A stretch of DNA of 64,000 nucleotides from the NCBI RefSeq assembly GCF_001663775.1, contig NZ_KV467168.1:945065-1009064 (forward strand). Reading direction: 5' to 3'. Source of the DNA: Arthrobacter sp. B6 (GTDB lineage Bacteria > Actinomycetota > Actinomycetes > Actinomycetales > Micrococcaceae). The notes beneath the pieces were generated by a model. That model did not search any database, was not told the origin of the DNA, and saw nothing but the letters and a program-made list of their open reading frames with translations. Below are positions 45,253 to 53,747 of this stretch, in pieces (position 1 is the stretch's first letter; every line of letters begins with the position of its first letter). Made by a program: the position numbers and the translations under genes.

Positions 45253-45398
45253 GGTGGAACTCCAATTTCTACAGGGCCGCTGGGTGCGGTCCGCGGTTTA
45301 TCTGGCCCCGGGTCACCGTTGGCGAAACACCTCTGGTGGCCGTGCGGGGCGGGCGAAGGAAACTTTGCAGAAAGCTGCGTGTCCTAGCCTACCGGCCA

Positions 45399-46388
45399 CT
45401 ACCTCCGGAAGGCGCCCCGGGGCCAGGGCAGTGTGGCCAGGATGATGGCTGCCAGTGTGAGGACGGTGCCCAGGACCGTGGCGGGCTCCACAATCGACCC
45501 GGGAGCGGGCACCAGGAGGTCAAGGCCGAGGGAGCCAAGCAGCTGCCCGGCGATCATGCCAAGGCCCGTTACCAGGACCCCGAGGCTGCGGACCAGGAGT
45601 GCACCAAGCCCGATGAACACGCAGCCCATTGGCCCGCCCAGGTAGTACCACCACTCCCCCGGCAACGGGCTTCCCGGCCCGGCCACGGCGACCTTGACGC
45701 CCCATGCGGCCCACAGCACCACGGTGCCGGCCACAAAGTTGACCAGCGTGGCTGCGATGGGCGTGCCGTAGTGGACTGTGGCGGTTCCGTTCATGGCCTG
45801 CTGGAAGCTCATCAGCAATCCCGCGAGCACGGGCAGCAGGAGCGGCACCAGCAAAGTGGTGGAGTCGCCGCCGGACGCTGTACCGGACCCGGCGCCCGCG
45901 GCGAACCGCGGCGACACGGCCCATGCGACGGCGGCAATGGTGAGGATGCAGCCGATCATCCGGATCCCGGTCACCGGCTTCTTGCCGGCAGGGCCGATGC
46001 CCAGCCGGTCCACCAGAAGGCCACTCATCGTTTGGCCGGTCACGGTGGCCACGGTGAACAGGGCAACACCCAGGAGGCCGACCGTGAAGGACTGCGCAAA
46101 GACAAACAGCGCCCCGATCCCGCCGGCCATGACGTACACCGGCGGGAAGGCACGGCTTCGGACAGCGGGAAGAATCCTCGCCAGGCCGGCGCGCCCGTTG
46201 GGCAGGACCAGCGAAATGAGCACCATCAGGACCAGGCCTGTGCTGAAACTCACCACGGACGCGGCGATTCCGTCGTTGAGCCGTGCACCGAGGGCCCCGT
46301 TGATCCGGCCCTGGACGGGAATGGCAAGCCCTGCTCCGACTGCCAACGGGAGACCTGCGAACAACGGCAGCCGGGGGGTGTGGGTCAT
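45399..46388 (-). CDS. DMT family transporter, duplicated DUF606 (YdcZ) protein
   Basis: 329 residues from the ATG at 46388 (an ATG at 46397 is also in frame). About ten membrane helices in two similar halves: IPVQGRINGALGARLNDGIAASVVSF in the first and SFQQAMNGTATVHYGTPIAATLVNF in the second, both matching the DUF606/YdcZ pattern. Most DUF606 proteins have a single five-helix unit; this one is an internal duplication. Function is probably export or uptake of a small metabolite. It is a single gene divergent from the S4 gene. Confidence 0.8.
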   Translation of the reverse strand: MTHTPRLPLFAGLPLAVGAGLAIPVQGRINGALGARLNDGIAASVVSFSTGLVLMVLISLVLPNGRAGLARILPAVRSRAFPPVYVMAGGIGALFVFAQSFTVGLLGVALFTVATVTGQTMSGLLVDRLGIGPAGKKPVTGIRMIGCILTIAAVAWAVSPRFAAGAGSGTASGGDSTTLLVPLLLPVLAGLLMSFQQAMNGTATVHYGTPIAATLVNFVAGTVVLWAAWGVKVAVAGPGSPLPGEWWYYLGGPMGCVFIGLGALLVRSLGVLVTGLGMIAGQLLGSLGLDLLVPAPGSIVEPATVLGTVLTLAAIILATLPWPRGAFRR

Positions 46389-46421
46389 TGAATCCACCCT
46401 ACTTCAGGCATCATTGCTTGT

Positions 46422-46655
46422 ATGAGCACCCCGGACATTGAAGAGATCCCCATCCGCGACAGCATGATCCGCCTCGGCCAGCTCCTGAAGCTCGCCAACC
46501 TGGTGGAGGACGGCGTGGAGGCAGCCGAGCTGGTCAAGAACGGGCTCGTGAAGGTCAATGGGGATATCGATGACCGCCGCGGCCGCCAGCTGCACCACGG
46601 CGATACCGTCACCGTCAACGGGCAAACCGTGAAAGTGGTTGCCCCCGGGGCCTGA
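46422..46655 (+). CDS. S4 domain RNA-binding protein
   Basis: 77 residues, essentially one S4 domain: IRLGQLLKLANLVEDGVEAAELVKNGLVKVNG followed by GRQLHHGDTVTVNGQ. Such YaaA/YlmH-like small proteins bind structured RNA, often ribosomal, and some act in ribosome quality control. Its precise role is unknown. An imperfect GC-rich hairpin followed by CTTTTT lies just downstream (about 46669-46727). Confidence 0.88.
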   Translation: MSTPDIEEIPIRDSMIRLGQLLKLANLVEDGVEAAELVKNGLVKVNGDIDDRRGRQLHHGDTVTVNGQTVKVVAPGA

Positions 46656-46720
46656 CCTCCCGGCAAAGGTGGACGGGCCGTGGGCGGGCGAAGCGCAGGT
46701 GCAGCCCGCCGCCGTCGTCC

Positions 46721-47371
46721 CTACTTTTTCAGTACCTCATGCGTCAGGAACTCGGAGACGTGCCCGATTTCCTGCTGGTTGATGCCATGCCACATGCCCG
46801 TGTACAGCACTTTGGTGAGTTTGACGTGCTTGCGGACCCAGCCCATGGTGAAGTCGATCTTGTCGGGCGTGATCACCGGGTCCTGCTGGTCACGGCCCCA
46901 GAACATCGGGATGCTGCCGTCCAGTTCCGCGTCGCGGAACGTGGGGTCACCGTCCGCGTCCACGGCAAAGCCGGAAAGCCCGACGACGGCGGCGAAGTCC
47001 GTGGGCCGCTGCCGCAGCAGCGTGGTGGCCATGGCCATGCCCATGGAGAAGCCGAGCAACGTCACCGAGGGGTGGCCCACCCTGATGGTGTCGATCCAGT
47101 CCAGCACATAGCCGGAGGCCTTCTTTACGGCGTCCAGGGAGTAGTCGATCGAAGCCGTCAGCGGGAACCAGGTGAAGCCCGGTCCCATGGCCATCGGGGC
47201 ACGCACCGAAGCCACCGCAAAGTCCGCGGGCAGCATGTCCGCCAGGCTCAGGAGATCCTGCTCGTTCGCACCGTACCCGTGCAGCAGCACCAGCAACGGC
47301 TTTCCGTCGCGCTGGTCCTCGGGGTGGGACCACAAAACAACAGGGGCAGGAAATACTTCGGCTTCAGTCAT
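46721..47371 (-). CDS. Phospholipase/carboxylesterase family hydrolase
   Basis: 216 residues from the ATG at 47371 (another at 47380); the frame is open to 47482 but this would cross the divergent promoter. Alpha/beta hydrolase with LLHGYGANEQDLL, nucleophile GFSMG (S109), acid in GRDQQDPVI and histidine in MWHGINQQE, matching the YpfH/dienelactone-like carboxylesterase group. Substrate unknown. A palindrome at 47388-47403 overlaps the promoter region. Confidence 0.82.
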   Translation of the reverse strand: MTEAEVFPAPVVLWSHPEDQRDGKPLLVLLHGYGANEQDLLSLADMLPADFAVASVRAPMAMGPGFTWFPLTASIDYSLDAVKKASGYVLDWIDTIRVGHPSVTLLGFSMGMAMATTLLRQRPTDFAAVVGLSGFAVDADGDPTFRDAELDGSIPMFWGRDQQDPVITPDKIDFTMGWVRKHVKLTKVLYTGMWHGINQQEIGHVSEFLTHEVLKK

Positions 47372-47387
47372 GGTTTCCATTCTTACA

Positions 47388-47403
47388 GTTACCCAACGGT
47401 AAC
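47388..47403. promoter_or_regulatory. Palindrome GTTACC-CAAC-GGTAAC in a divergent promoter
   Basis: A perfect 6-base inverted repeat with a 4-base spacer lies between the divergent esterase and SGNH hydrolase genes. It resembles the operator-like palindrome at 27180 in outer bases. Regulator unknown. Confidence 0.35.
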
Positions 47404-47448
47404 AACCTACGTTGGCGTAGCTTGAGACCGAACAGGCAGGATAGGACC

Positions 47449-48318
47449 GTGAGTGAAGCCAGAGCCATGCAGACACCGCCATCCGCCGTGGAATCCCATC
47501 CCTGGACCCGTTATGTGGCCATGGGTGATTCCTTCACGGAGGGCATCGGCGATCCCGAACCGTCGAGCCCGGGCGGATACCGGGGCTGGGCGGACCGTGT
47601 CGCGGAGGAACTGGGCCGCGGCCAGCAGGATTTTGCGTATGCCAACCTTGCCGTGCGCGGCAGGCTCCTCCAGCAGGTCGTGGACCAGCAGCTTGCCCCG
47701 TGCCTTGCCCTGAAGCCTGACCTGGTGACGCTTTCGGCCGGCGGCAACGACCTCATCCGGCCCGGCGGCGACCCCGATGCCCTCGCGGAAAAACTCGATT
47801 CTGTGGTTCAGATCCTGGGCATGGGCGGGGCCACGGTGGTGCTCTTCAACGGCCCCGACACCGGCTCTTCGGTTCTGGGCCGGGTCCGCAGCAAGGTGGC
47901 CATCTACAACGAAAACCTCCGGACTGTGGCGGCACGGCATGACGCCATCATCGCCGATATGTGGTCCCTGCGGCAGCTCAGCGACCCGCAAATGTGGGAC
48001 GAGGACAGGCTCCATTTCTCGCCCCTGGGCCACCACACCATCGCGGCCATGGTCCTGGACTCGCTCAACGTCAGCCACACCTTGGAGCCCCTGCAACCCA
48101 AGCCGCTGCCGCCGCGCACCTGGCGCGAAGCCCGCACCGGTGACCTCGTATGGGCGCGCGAATACTTTGTGCCATGGGTAGTGCGGCGGCTGCGCAACCG
48201 CTCCTCCGGAGACGGCATCACCGCAAAGCGTCCGACGCCGGGACCCGTGTTTGGCCCCGGTGTCCCCCTGGGGTCCGGCGAAGGTCCGCTCGGCAGCACC
48301 GGCGCGGTCCGGCACTAG
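47449..48318 (+). CDS. SGNH/GDSL hydrolase
   Basis: 289 residues from the GTG at 47449, with AGGA just upstream; the frame is open to 47422. Block I GDSFTEG (S28), block III GGNDL and block V DRLHFSPLGHH give the Ser-His-Asp arrangement of SGNH esterases. No signal peptide is visible, so it is probably cytoplasmic. Residues beyond about 230 are a Pro/Gly/Arg-rich tail. The following gene starts 41 bases later. Confidence 0.88.
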   Translation: MSEARAMQTPPSAVESHPWTRYVAMGDSFTEGIGDPEPSSPGGYRGWADRVAEELGRGQQDFAYANLAVRGRLLQQVVDQQLAPCLALKPDLVTLSAGGNDLIRPGGDPDALAEKLDSVVQILGMGGATVVLFNGPDTGSSVLGRVRSKVAIYNENLRTVAARHDAIIADMWSLRQLSDPQMWDEDRLHFSPLGHHTIAAMVLDSLNVSHTLEPLQPKPLPPRTWREARTGDLVWAREYFVPWVVRRLRNRSSGDGITAKRPTPGPVFGPGVPLGSGEGPLGSTGAVRH

Positions 48319-48359
48319 CGGCGGCCCCGGACCGGGCAGCGGGCAACAGGGCAGCGGAA

Positions 48360-49556
48360 ATGGAACCGGACGCTGTGGTGCGGCTGCGGCTTCAGTCCCA
48401 GATGCTCCGTGGACCCGCAGCGGCATCTCCCGAGGTTGCGCTGCAGCGGCTGCTCGCCGTTCAGGCGCAGGAATTTCCCTATGCGCGCTGGAGCCTGGCC
48501 CAGCGCGCCTCGCCCCACGAACTGTCCGGAGGCTCGGCCGGTTCTGCGGCTCCTGCCCCTGGCACCACTGCCGCGGAGATCGAGGAAGCGGTGGCCGACG
48601 GCCGGATCCTGCGCACGCATATCCTCCGGCCCACCTGGCATTTTGTCCACCGGGACGATCTCCGCTGGCTGCTTGCCCTGTCCGCGCCGCGGCTCCATCA
48701 AGGCAATGCGGGCATGTACCGCCGCACCGGGATTGACGCCGCCACTGCCGCCCGGAGCGCGCAGGTCCTGGCGGGGGCGGTCGCAGGCGGAATCCACCTG
48801 ACCCGGGAGCAGCTCGCGGCCAGGCTGCAGGATGCCGGATACGCGGGAAAAGGACTGGAACTTGCCTACCTGATCATGCACGCCGAAATCAGCGGCGTCC
48901 TGGTGAGCGGGTCACCGGTGCGGAGCCGGGGCGGCGCGCTGAAGCAAACGTACGCCCTCTTTGACGAGCGGGTCCCTGCCGGACCGAAGGTGGCGCCGAC
49001 CAGGCCGGAGGCGCTGGCAGAACTTGCCCGGCGCTATTTCACGAGCCGCGGCCCCGCAACGGTCAAGGACTGCGCCGACTGGTCAGGGCTGACGATGGCC
49101 GAAGTCCGGCAGGGCCTGCTCCTCGCCATGGACCGGGATCCGGACGGCCTCGGCACGGCGGCGATTGACGGCGTCGTACTCTATTACGGCTACGGCGCAG
49201 GAACGGACGTTGGTGCCGACACCCGGGTGGCTCCTGCCCACGCGGGGCCCCGGATCGACCTGATCCAGTGCTACGACGAATACGTGATGGGCTACTCGGC
49301 AACGAGGTACTACCTGGGCGGCAGCGCTCCGGCGTTTCCTGAGGACGGAGCCCCCATGCACCTGGTGCTGCTGGACGGGCGGATGGTTGGCTCCTGGCGG
49401 CACACCCTGCGTCCCGGCCGGTGCGAATTGGACATCCGCCTGTCCGGTTCCGTTGATCCGGCACCAGGCCCGGGGCTGGACGCCGCCGTGGGAGACGCCG
49501 TGGACAGGTACGGGGCATTCCTGGGCATCCCGGCCGTCCGTGTGTTCCGGGGCTAA
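48360..49556 (+). CDS. Winged-helix HTH_42 family protein, putative AlkZ-like DNA glycosylase
   Basis: 398 residues from the ATG at 48360; the open frame further upstream overlaps the SGNH gene and is not coding. The HTH_42 (PF06224) layout of tandem winged helices followed by a C-terminal barrel is suggested by LLAVQAQEFPYARWSLAQR near 31-49, LRPTWHFVHRDDLRWLL and the C-terminal GRMVGSWR segment. The QAQ at 35-37 fits the Q-x-Q catalytic motif described for AlkZ-type glycosylases (YcaQ/AlkX enzymes have Q-x-D). It may therefore excise bulky or cross-linked bases, but activity cannot be shown from sequence alone. Confidence 0.8.
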   Translation: MEPDAVVRLRLQSQMLRGPAAASPEVALQRLLAVQAQEFPYARWSLAQRASPHELSGGSAGSAAPAPGTTAAEIEEAVADGRILRTHILRPTWHFVHRDDLRWLLALSAPRLHQGNAGMYRRTGIDAATAARSAQVLAGAVAGGIHLTREQLAARLQDAGYAGKGLELAYLIMHAEISGVLVSGSPVRSRGGALKQTYALFDERVPAGPKVAPTRPEALAELARRYFTSRGPATVKDCADWSGLTMAEVRQGLLLAMDRDPDGLGTAAIDGVVLYYGYGAGTDVGADTRVAPAHAGPRIDLIQCYDEYVMGYSATRYYLGGSAPAFPEDGAPMHLVLLDGRMVGSWRHTLRPGRCELDIRLSGSVDPAPGPGLDAAVGDAVDRYGAFLGIPAVRVFRG

Positions 49557-49588
49557 GCTGGAAGGACACACATGAGAGGCGCTACACC

Positions 49589-50086
49589 GTGAACAGCTTG
49601 TTCTTCTGGATCATCGTTTTGTCGTTCCTGATTCCGATGGCGATGCGGATGTACCGGAAATCCGTCAACCGGCGGAACCAGGAGCAAAGTTTCTCCGGTC
49701 GCTACCCAGACCAGTTCCCGGGCGGCGGCCAGTTCCCCGGGCCGCAGAGCCGGCAACCGCGTGACGGCTACACCCAGCAGGATTACATGAGCGGCGGCTT
49801 CCGCCAGATCAACGGCCCGCAGCCCCTGCCGCCCAGCCAGCCGCTGCCGCCCATGATGCCGGTGCCGCGCGCAGACGACCAGCAGTTCCCGCCATACGGC
49901 CAGCCAGTGCCGGGCCAGGGAGCGGAGGCACCGCAACAGCCAGCCGCCCCTGCAACTCCCCCGCCGCCGTCGGCCCCGCAGGGCTACCGGGCCCGCAAGC
50001 TCGCCGAACTGGACCAGCAGTACAGCAACGGCGAGATGGCCGTGGATGAATACATGAAACGTCGCTCCGAAATCATGGACGGCTAG
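49589..50086 (+). CDS. Membrane-anchored SHOCT-like protein
   Basis: 165 residues, GTG start. One N-terminal helix (SLFFWIIVLSFLIPMAM), a long Pro/Gln/Gly-rich linker (about 45-125) and a C-terminal short domain KLAELDQQYSNGEMAVDEYMKRRSEIM, which fits the SHOCT (short C-terminal) motif. SHOCT proteins are of unknown function and often mediate oligomerisation. It is alone between the HTH_42 gene and the convergent metX. Confidence 0.7.
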   Translation: MNSLFFWIIVLSFLIPMAMRMYRKSVNRRNQEQSFSGRYPDQFPGGGQFPGPQSRQPRDGYTQQDYMSGGFRQINGPQPLPPSQPLPPMMPVPRADDQQFPPYGQPVPGQGAEAPQQPAAPATPPPPSAPQGYRARKLAELDQQYSNGEMAVDEYMKRRSEIMDG

Positions 50087-50202
50087 CCAGCCGGACCCCG
50101 CCAGGCAGCGTAAACTTTTGCGGCCAACTCCCCGGATGCTGCGGGGCGCCTCCGCCTGCCTGCGCGTTCAGCCGCGGTCGTTGTACAGGAAGACGTTTGA
50201 GG

Positions 50203-51318
50203 TCAGACCAGGAAGGACTGGCGGAGCTGGCCGCCCAGCTGGCCGATCTCAGTCAGGAAGCCGTCGTGGCCAATGGGCGCTTCAATGACGTGGACGTCCA
50301 CGTCGCCGGGAAGGGCAGCAGCGAGCTCCAGCGACTGTGACGGGAAGTAGAGCCGGTCCGAGTCCACCGCGGCCACAAAGAATTTTGCGGTGGTCCGGGC
50401 CAGGGTTTCGTCGAGCGGGCCCCTCCCCCGGCAGACGTCGTGGCTCATGAGGGCCTCGGTGATGGCGATGTAGCTGTTGGCGTCAAAGCGGCGGACGAGC
50501 TTGCTGCCCTGGTGGTCCAGGTAGCTCTCCACCTGGTAGCGGCCGCGGTCCCCCAGGGCGGCTGCCAGCAGGGGCGTTTCGGCAGCCTGCGCCGTCCGTC
50601 CGAACCGCCCGTCGAACTCCTGCGCTGACCGGTACGTGATGTGGGCGATCCGCCGCGCCAGGGCCAGCCCGTCCTCCGGGAAGGGTCCGCCGTAGTAGTC
50701 GCCGTCATTGAAGTTGGCGTCCTGGCGAATGGCGAGCGTCTGCGCCTGCGCGAAGGCAATCTGCTCGGCGGTGCTGGCTGCCCCGATGGAGACCACGGCA
50801 CAGCGCTTTACCCGGTCCGGGAAGGTCACAGCCCATTCCAGGGCCCGGGCACCGCCCAAGGATCCACCGAGCACCGCGTACCAGCTGCCGATGCCCAGCT
50901 GGTCTGCCAGCACGGCCTCTGCAACGGTACTGTCGCGGAGGGTCACCAGGGGAAAGCGTGACCCCCACGGCTGCCCGTCAGGAGCAGGAGAGGACGGCCC
51001 GGTAGAACCGTAGCAGCCGCCAACAATGTTGATGGACACCACAAAAAACTTGTTCGTGTCCACGGGGGCACCCGGCCCGGCCAGCTGCTCCCACCAGCCT
51101 GGCTCGTCGCTGTCTCCCCGCGTCACGTGGGTACTGCCTGTCAGGGCGTGCTCAATGAGGACCGCATTGGAGCCGTCCTCATTGAGCGTTCCCCACGTTT
51201 CATAGGCCAGCGTGACCTCGGGCAGGTAACCGCCCGCTTCCAGTTCAAGTCCGCCGATGCCGGCGTAACGGACCACGCCGTGTTCGGGTACTGCAGTACG
51301 GGAGACGGTAATCGTCAT
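50203..51318 (-). CDS. metX: Homoserine O-acetyltransferase
   Basis: 371 residues from the ATG at 51318 with AGAGGT upstream; the open frame upstream of it lies inside the riboswitch. Alpha/beta hydrolase fold with ALTGSTHV, INIVGGCYGSTGPSS, nucleophile S153 in GGSLGGARALEW, aspartate in VDSDRLYFP and histidine in PIGHDGF. It transfers acetyl from acetyl-CoA to homoserine, entering methionine synthesis. The SAM-IV riboswitch in its leader implies repression when S-adenosylmethionine is abundant. Neither metY nor other met genes are in the window on either side. Confidence 0.95.
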   Translation of the reverse strand: MTITVSRTAVPEHGVVRYAGIGGLELEAGGYLPEVTLAYETWGTLNEDGSNAVLIEHALTGSTHVTRGDSDEPGWWEQLAGPGAPVDTNKFFVVSINIVGGCYGSTGPSSPAPDGQPWGSRFPLVTLRDSTVAEAVLADQLGIGSWYAVLGGSLGGARALEWAVTFPDRVKRCAVVSIGAASTAEQIAFAQAQTLAIRQDANFNDGDYYGGPFPEDGLALARRIAHITYRSAQEFDGRFGRTAQAAETPLLAAALGDRGRYQVESYLDHQGSKLVRRFDANSYIAITEALMSHDVCRGRGPLDETLARTTAKFFVAAVDSDRLYFPSQSLELAAALPGDVDVHVIEAPIGHDGFLTEIGQLGGQLRQSFLV

Positions 51319-51334
51319 GTGGAGACCTCTTCTT

Positions 51335-51447
51335 CGCGCTTGCCTGCCGTCAAGTGACCGGCAGGCCAGGTCTTCACCCGGGGCACCCCGCCGCGGAAGG
51401 AGGGTTGCCGGCCAGCAAGCCGGGGCTGTCGCTGGCACTCATGACCT
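51335..51447 (-). promoter_or_regulatory. SAM-IV riboswitch upstream of metX
   Basis: On the minus strand the leader reads GGTCATGAGTGCCAGCG, then CCCCGGCTTGCTGGCCGGCAA, a GCGGGGTGCCCCGGGTGA block and GACC closing P1, the conserved pattern of the actinobacterial SAM-IV aptamer. A downstream hairpin (GCCTGCCG/CGGCAGGC, 51342-51366) follows before the start codon at 51318, so control is probably at translation initiation or by early termination. The class assignment is from recalled consensus. Confidence 0.82.
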
Positions 51448-51617
51448 CATCCGAGTGTACGAAACCAGCCCCGGGTATGGCCAAGAGTGTGACTGGTTAT
51501 GACTTGTTGATACGAGTTTTCCTTCCGTCAGAAGGACTTTTTGCTTGCTTTCCCCTGGGTTCCGCAGTGTTTGCACAGGATCACCTGAGGTTCGTCCGGT
51601 TGGCATCTGGCCGCCGC

Positions 51618-51623
51618 TACGCT
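51618..51623 (+). promoter_or_regulatory. Candidate -10 box (TACGCT) of the subtilase gene
   Basis: TACGCT within CCGCCGCTACGCTGGG, the same context as the box at 15325. It would start transcription near 51630, downstream of the only in-frame conventional start codon of the subtilase frame (TTG at 51545). Confidence 0.35.
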
Positions 51624-51685
51624 GGGATCCGAAGGCAAGTGAAGCATCTCGCAGCCCGCCGTGGCTGCTCCGGAAGGAACCCAAA

Positions 51686-53656
51686 ATCAGTTCTTCAACT
51701 CCCGCGCGCCCGACAATTATCGCGTTCCTGCTCTCCGCCGTTTTGCTTGCCTCAACGGCGGTGGGAGCGGCAGCGCAGACGGCGCCCCCGGCCACCGGCG
51801 CCACTGCACAAGACGAGCGCGGGCGTTACCTGGTTCAGTTCGCGCCCGGGACGGATGTCGCAGGGGCAGCCAAGGCGCTCGGCTCCCAGGGTATCGACGT
51901 CACCCGCACGTTTGCCACGGCAATCCGGGGTGCAGCCATCAAGGCGCCAGCGGCGCAGGCCGCTGCCCTCGTCCGCTCCGGGAAGGCCGTGGCAGTGGAA
52001 CCGGACTACCCCGTCACGGTTGCCGAAACCCAATGGCAGGCCCCTTGGGGACTCGACCGCTCCGACCAGCGGGCCCTCCCTCTTTCCGGGACCTACACAC
52101 CACACTCGTCCGGCCTGGGCACCAGCGTCTACGTGGTCGACACCGGAATCCTCGCGTCGCATGTGGACTTCGGCGGCCGGGTTGCGTCCGGATGGACAGC
52201 CAAGGCTGACGGCCTGGGGTCAAGCGACTGCAACGGCCACGGGACCCACGTGGCCGGAACCATCGGTGGAACTGTGCACGGCGTGGCCAAGTCCGCCACC
52301 CTCATCCCCGTGCGGGCGCTGGCCTGCGACGGTTCGGGCTACTACTCGGATGTGATTGCCGGACTCGACTGGGTTGCCGGCCACCACCGCGACGGAGTTC
52401 CAGCCGTAGTCAACCTCAGCATCGGCGGACCGGGCAGCAGCACGCTCGACGCCGCAGTCCAGGCCGTCATCGCCGACGGAGTATCTGCCATCGTCGCTGC
52501 AGGGAACAGCGCTGTAGACGCCTGCACGGCTTCCCCGGCACGCACGCCGGCGGCCATCACGGTCGCGGCCAGCGATTCCGCCGAGCGGCAGGCCTCCTTC
52601 TCCAACTTCGGCAGGTGCGTGGATCTCTATGCACCGGGGGTGGGCATCAAGTCCTCCTGGCACGAGTCTCCGACGGCCACGAAGACGATGGGCGGAACAT
52701 CGATGGCCACGCCACACGTAGCCGGCGCCGCGGCGCTCCTGCTGTCCCAGAACCCCCACATGTCGCCCGCCCAAGTGTCCGATGCTGTGGTAGCTTCGGC
52801 CACCACGGGAATCATCATCGGAGCCACCAGCGGAACGCCCAATCGGCTGCTGTACAGTGCACCGGCCGTGGAAAGCAGCATTGCCTCCCGCCCGGGGGCG
52901 TTTTCGTCCCGGGCTCCCTTCCGCCAGCTGGACACCCGCAACGGCACCGGCGGCGTCACCGGGGCCGTCGCACCAGGAGCCACCATCCGCGTCCCCGTAA
53001 CCGGCCGCGGCGGCATCCCCGCCACCGGCGTCTCCGCCGTCGCCGTCAACGTCACCGTCACCGACCCCACCACCGCCGGATTCATCACCGTCCACGCCGG
53101 CGGCACCGCTCCCACCGGAACCTCCAACCTGAACTTCTCCGCACGACAGACCGTCCCCAACTTCGCCATCAGCCCCGTCGGCACCGACGGAACCATCGCC
53201 CTGACCAACAACTCCAGCGGCACCGTCCACCTCGTCGCCGACACCTTCGGCTACCACCTCGCCGGAACGCCGGTGGACCCTGGCGCGTTTTCGTCCCAGG
53301 CTCCCTTCCGCCAGCTGGACACCCGCAACGGCACCGGCGGCGTCACCGGGGCAGTCGCACCAGGAGCCACCATCCGCGTCCCCGTAACCGGCCGCGGCGG
53401 CATCCCCGCCACCGGCGTCTCCGCCGTCGCCGTCAACGTCACCGTCACCGACCCCACCACCGCCGGATTCATCACCGTCCACGCCGGCGGCACCGCTCCC
53501 ACCGGAACCTCCAACCTGAACTTCTCCGCACGACAGACCGTCCCCAACTTCGCCATCAGCCCCGTCGGCACCGACGGAACCATCGCCCTGACCAACAACT
53601 CCAGCGGCACCGTCCACCTGGTCGCCGACACCTTCGGCTACCACATGTCCAAGTGA
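51686..53656 (+). CDS. Secreted S8 (subtilisin-like) serine protease with duplicated C-terminal domain
   Basis: About 656 residues if read from 51686. A signal peptide ([18 protein letters not shown]...AAAQ) is followed by an inhibitor I9-like propeptide ([15 protein letters not shown]), then a subtilase domain with catalytic D152 (VVDTG), H185 (GHGTHVAGT) and S339 (GGTSMATPH). The C-terminus has two copies of a 123-residue beta-rich domain starting PGAFSS and [14 protein letters not shown] and ending [10 protein letters not shown]. No ATG, GTG or TTG lies between 51545 and the signal peptide; an ATC at 51686 has GGAAGGA 7 bases before it and is the best-placed initiation codon. The alternative is the TTG at 51545, giving 47 extra residues before the signal peptide. 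Likely extracellular. Confidence 0.85.
   Translation: MSSSTPARPTIIAFLLSAVLLASTAVGAAAQTAPPATGATAQDERGRYLVQFAPGTDVAGAAKALGSQGIDVTRTFATAIRGAAIKAPAAQAAALVRSGKAVAVEPDYPVTVAETQWQAPWGLDRSDQRALPLSGTYTPHSSGLGTSVYVVDTGILASHVDFGGRVASGWTAKADGLGSSDCNGHGTHVAGTIGGTVHGVAKSATLIPVRALACDGSGYYSDVIAGLDWVAGHHRDGVPAVVNLSIGGPGSSTLDAAVQAVIADGVSAIVAAGNSAVDACTASPARTPAAITVAASDSAERQASFSNFGRCVDLYAPGVGIKSSWHESPTATKTMGGTSMATPHVAGAAALLLSQNPHMSPAQVSDAVVASATTGIIIGATSGTPNRLLYSAPAVESSIASRPGAFSSRAPFRQLDTRNGTGGVTGAVAPGATIRVPVTGRGGIPATGVSAVAVNVTVTDPTTAGFITVHAGGTAPTGTSNLNFSARQTVPNFAISPVGTDGTIALTNNSSGTVHLVADTFGYHLAGTPVDPGAFSSQAPFRQLDTRNGTGGVTGAVAPGATIRVPVTGRGGIPATGVSAVAVNVTVTDPTTAGFITVHAGGTAPTGTSNLNFSARQTVPNFAISPVGTDGTIALTNNSSGTVHLVADTFGYHMSK
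52898..53267 (+). repeat. Tandem repeat unit 1 (C-terminal domain of subtilase)
   Basis: Starts GCGTTTTCGTCCCGG and matches unit 2, 387 bases downstream, with only about three base differences noticed over 370 bases. Encodes the LDTRNGTGG...VADTFGYH domain. Confidence 0.92.
53285..53654 (+). repeat. Tandem repeat unit 2 (C-terminal domain of subtilase)
   Basis: Starts GCGTTTTCGTCCCAG; nearly identical to unit 1, separated by a short linker encoding AGTPVDP. It ends at the stop codon region. Confidence 0.92.
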
Positions 53657-53693
53657 TACCGGAATGATGACAACGGATCGCACCCTACTCGAA

Positions 53694-53713
53694 TTAGTAA
53701 GGCAAGCCTTAGC
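53694..53713. promoter_or_regulatory. Iron-box-like palindrome (TAAGGC-AA-GCCTTA)
   Basis: A perfect 6-base inverted repeat in the context TTAGTAAGGCAAGCCTTAGC lies 35 bases before the VOC gene start. It resembles DtxR/IdeR operators, matching roughly 12 of 19 consensus positions by eye, so it is only a candidate. Confidence 0.35.
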
Positions 53714-53747
53714 TGAGAGCCGGATCACAAAGTGCCAAGATGATGGC

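Noticed and set aside
45253..45398. Possible T-box riboswitch upstream of glyS
   Set aside because: No recognisable T-box sequence (AGGGTGGAACCGCG) or specifier stem; only generic GC-rich hairpins.
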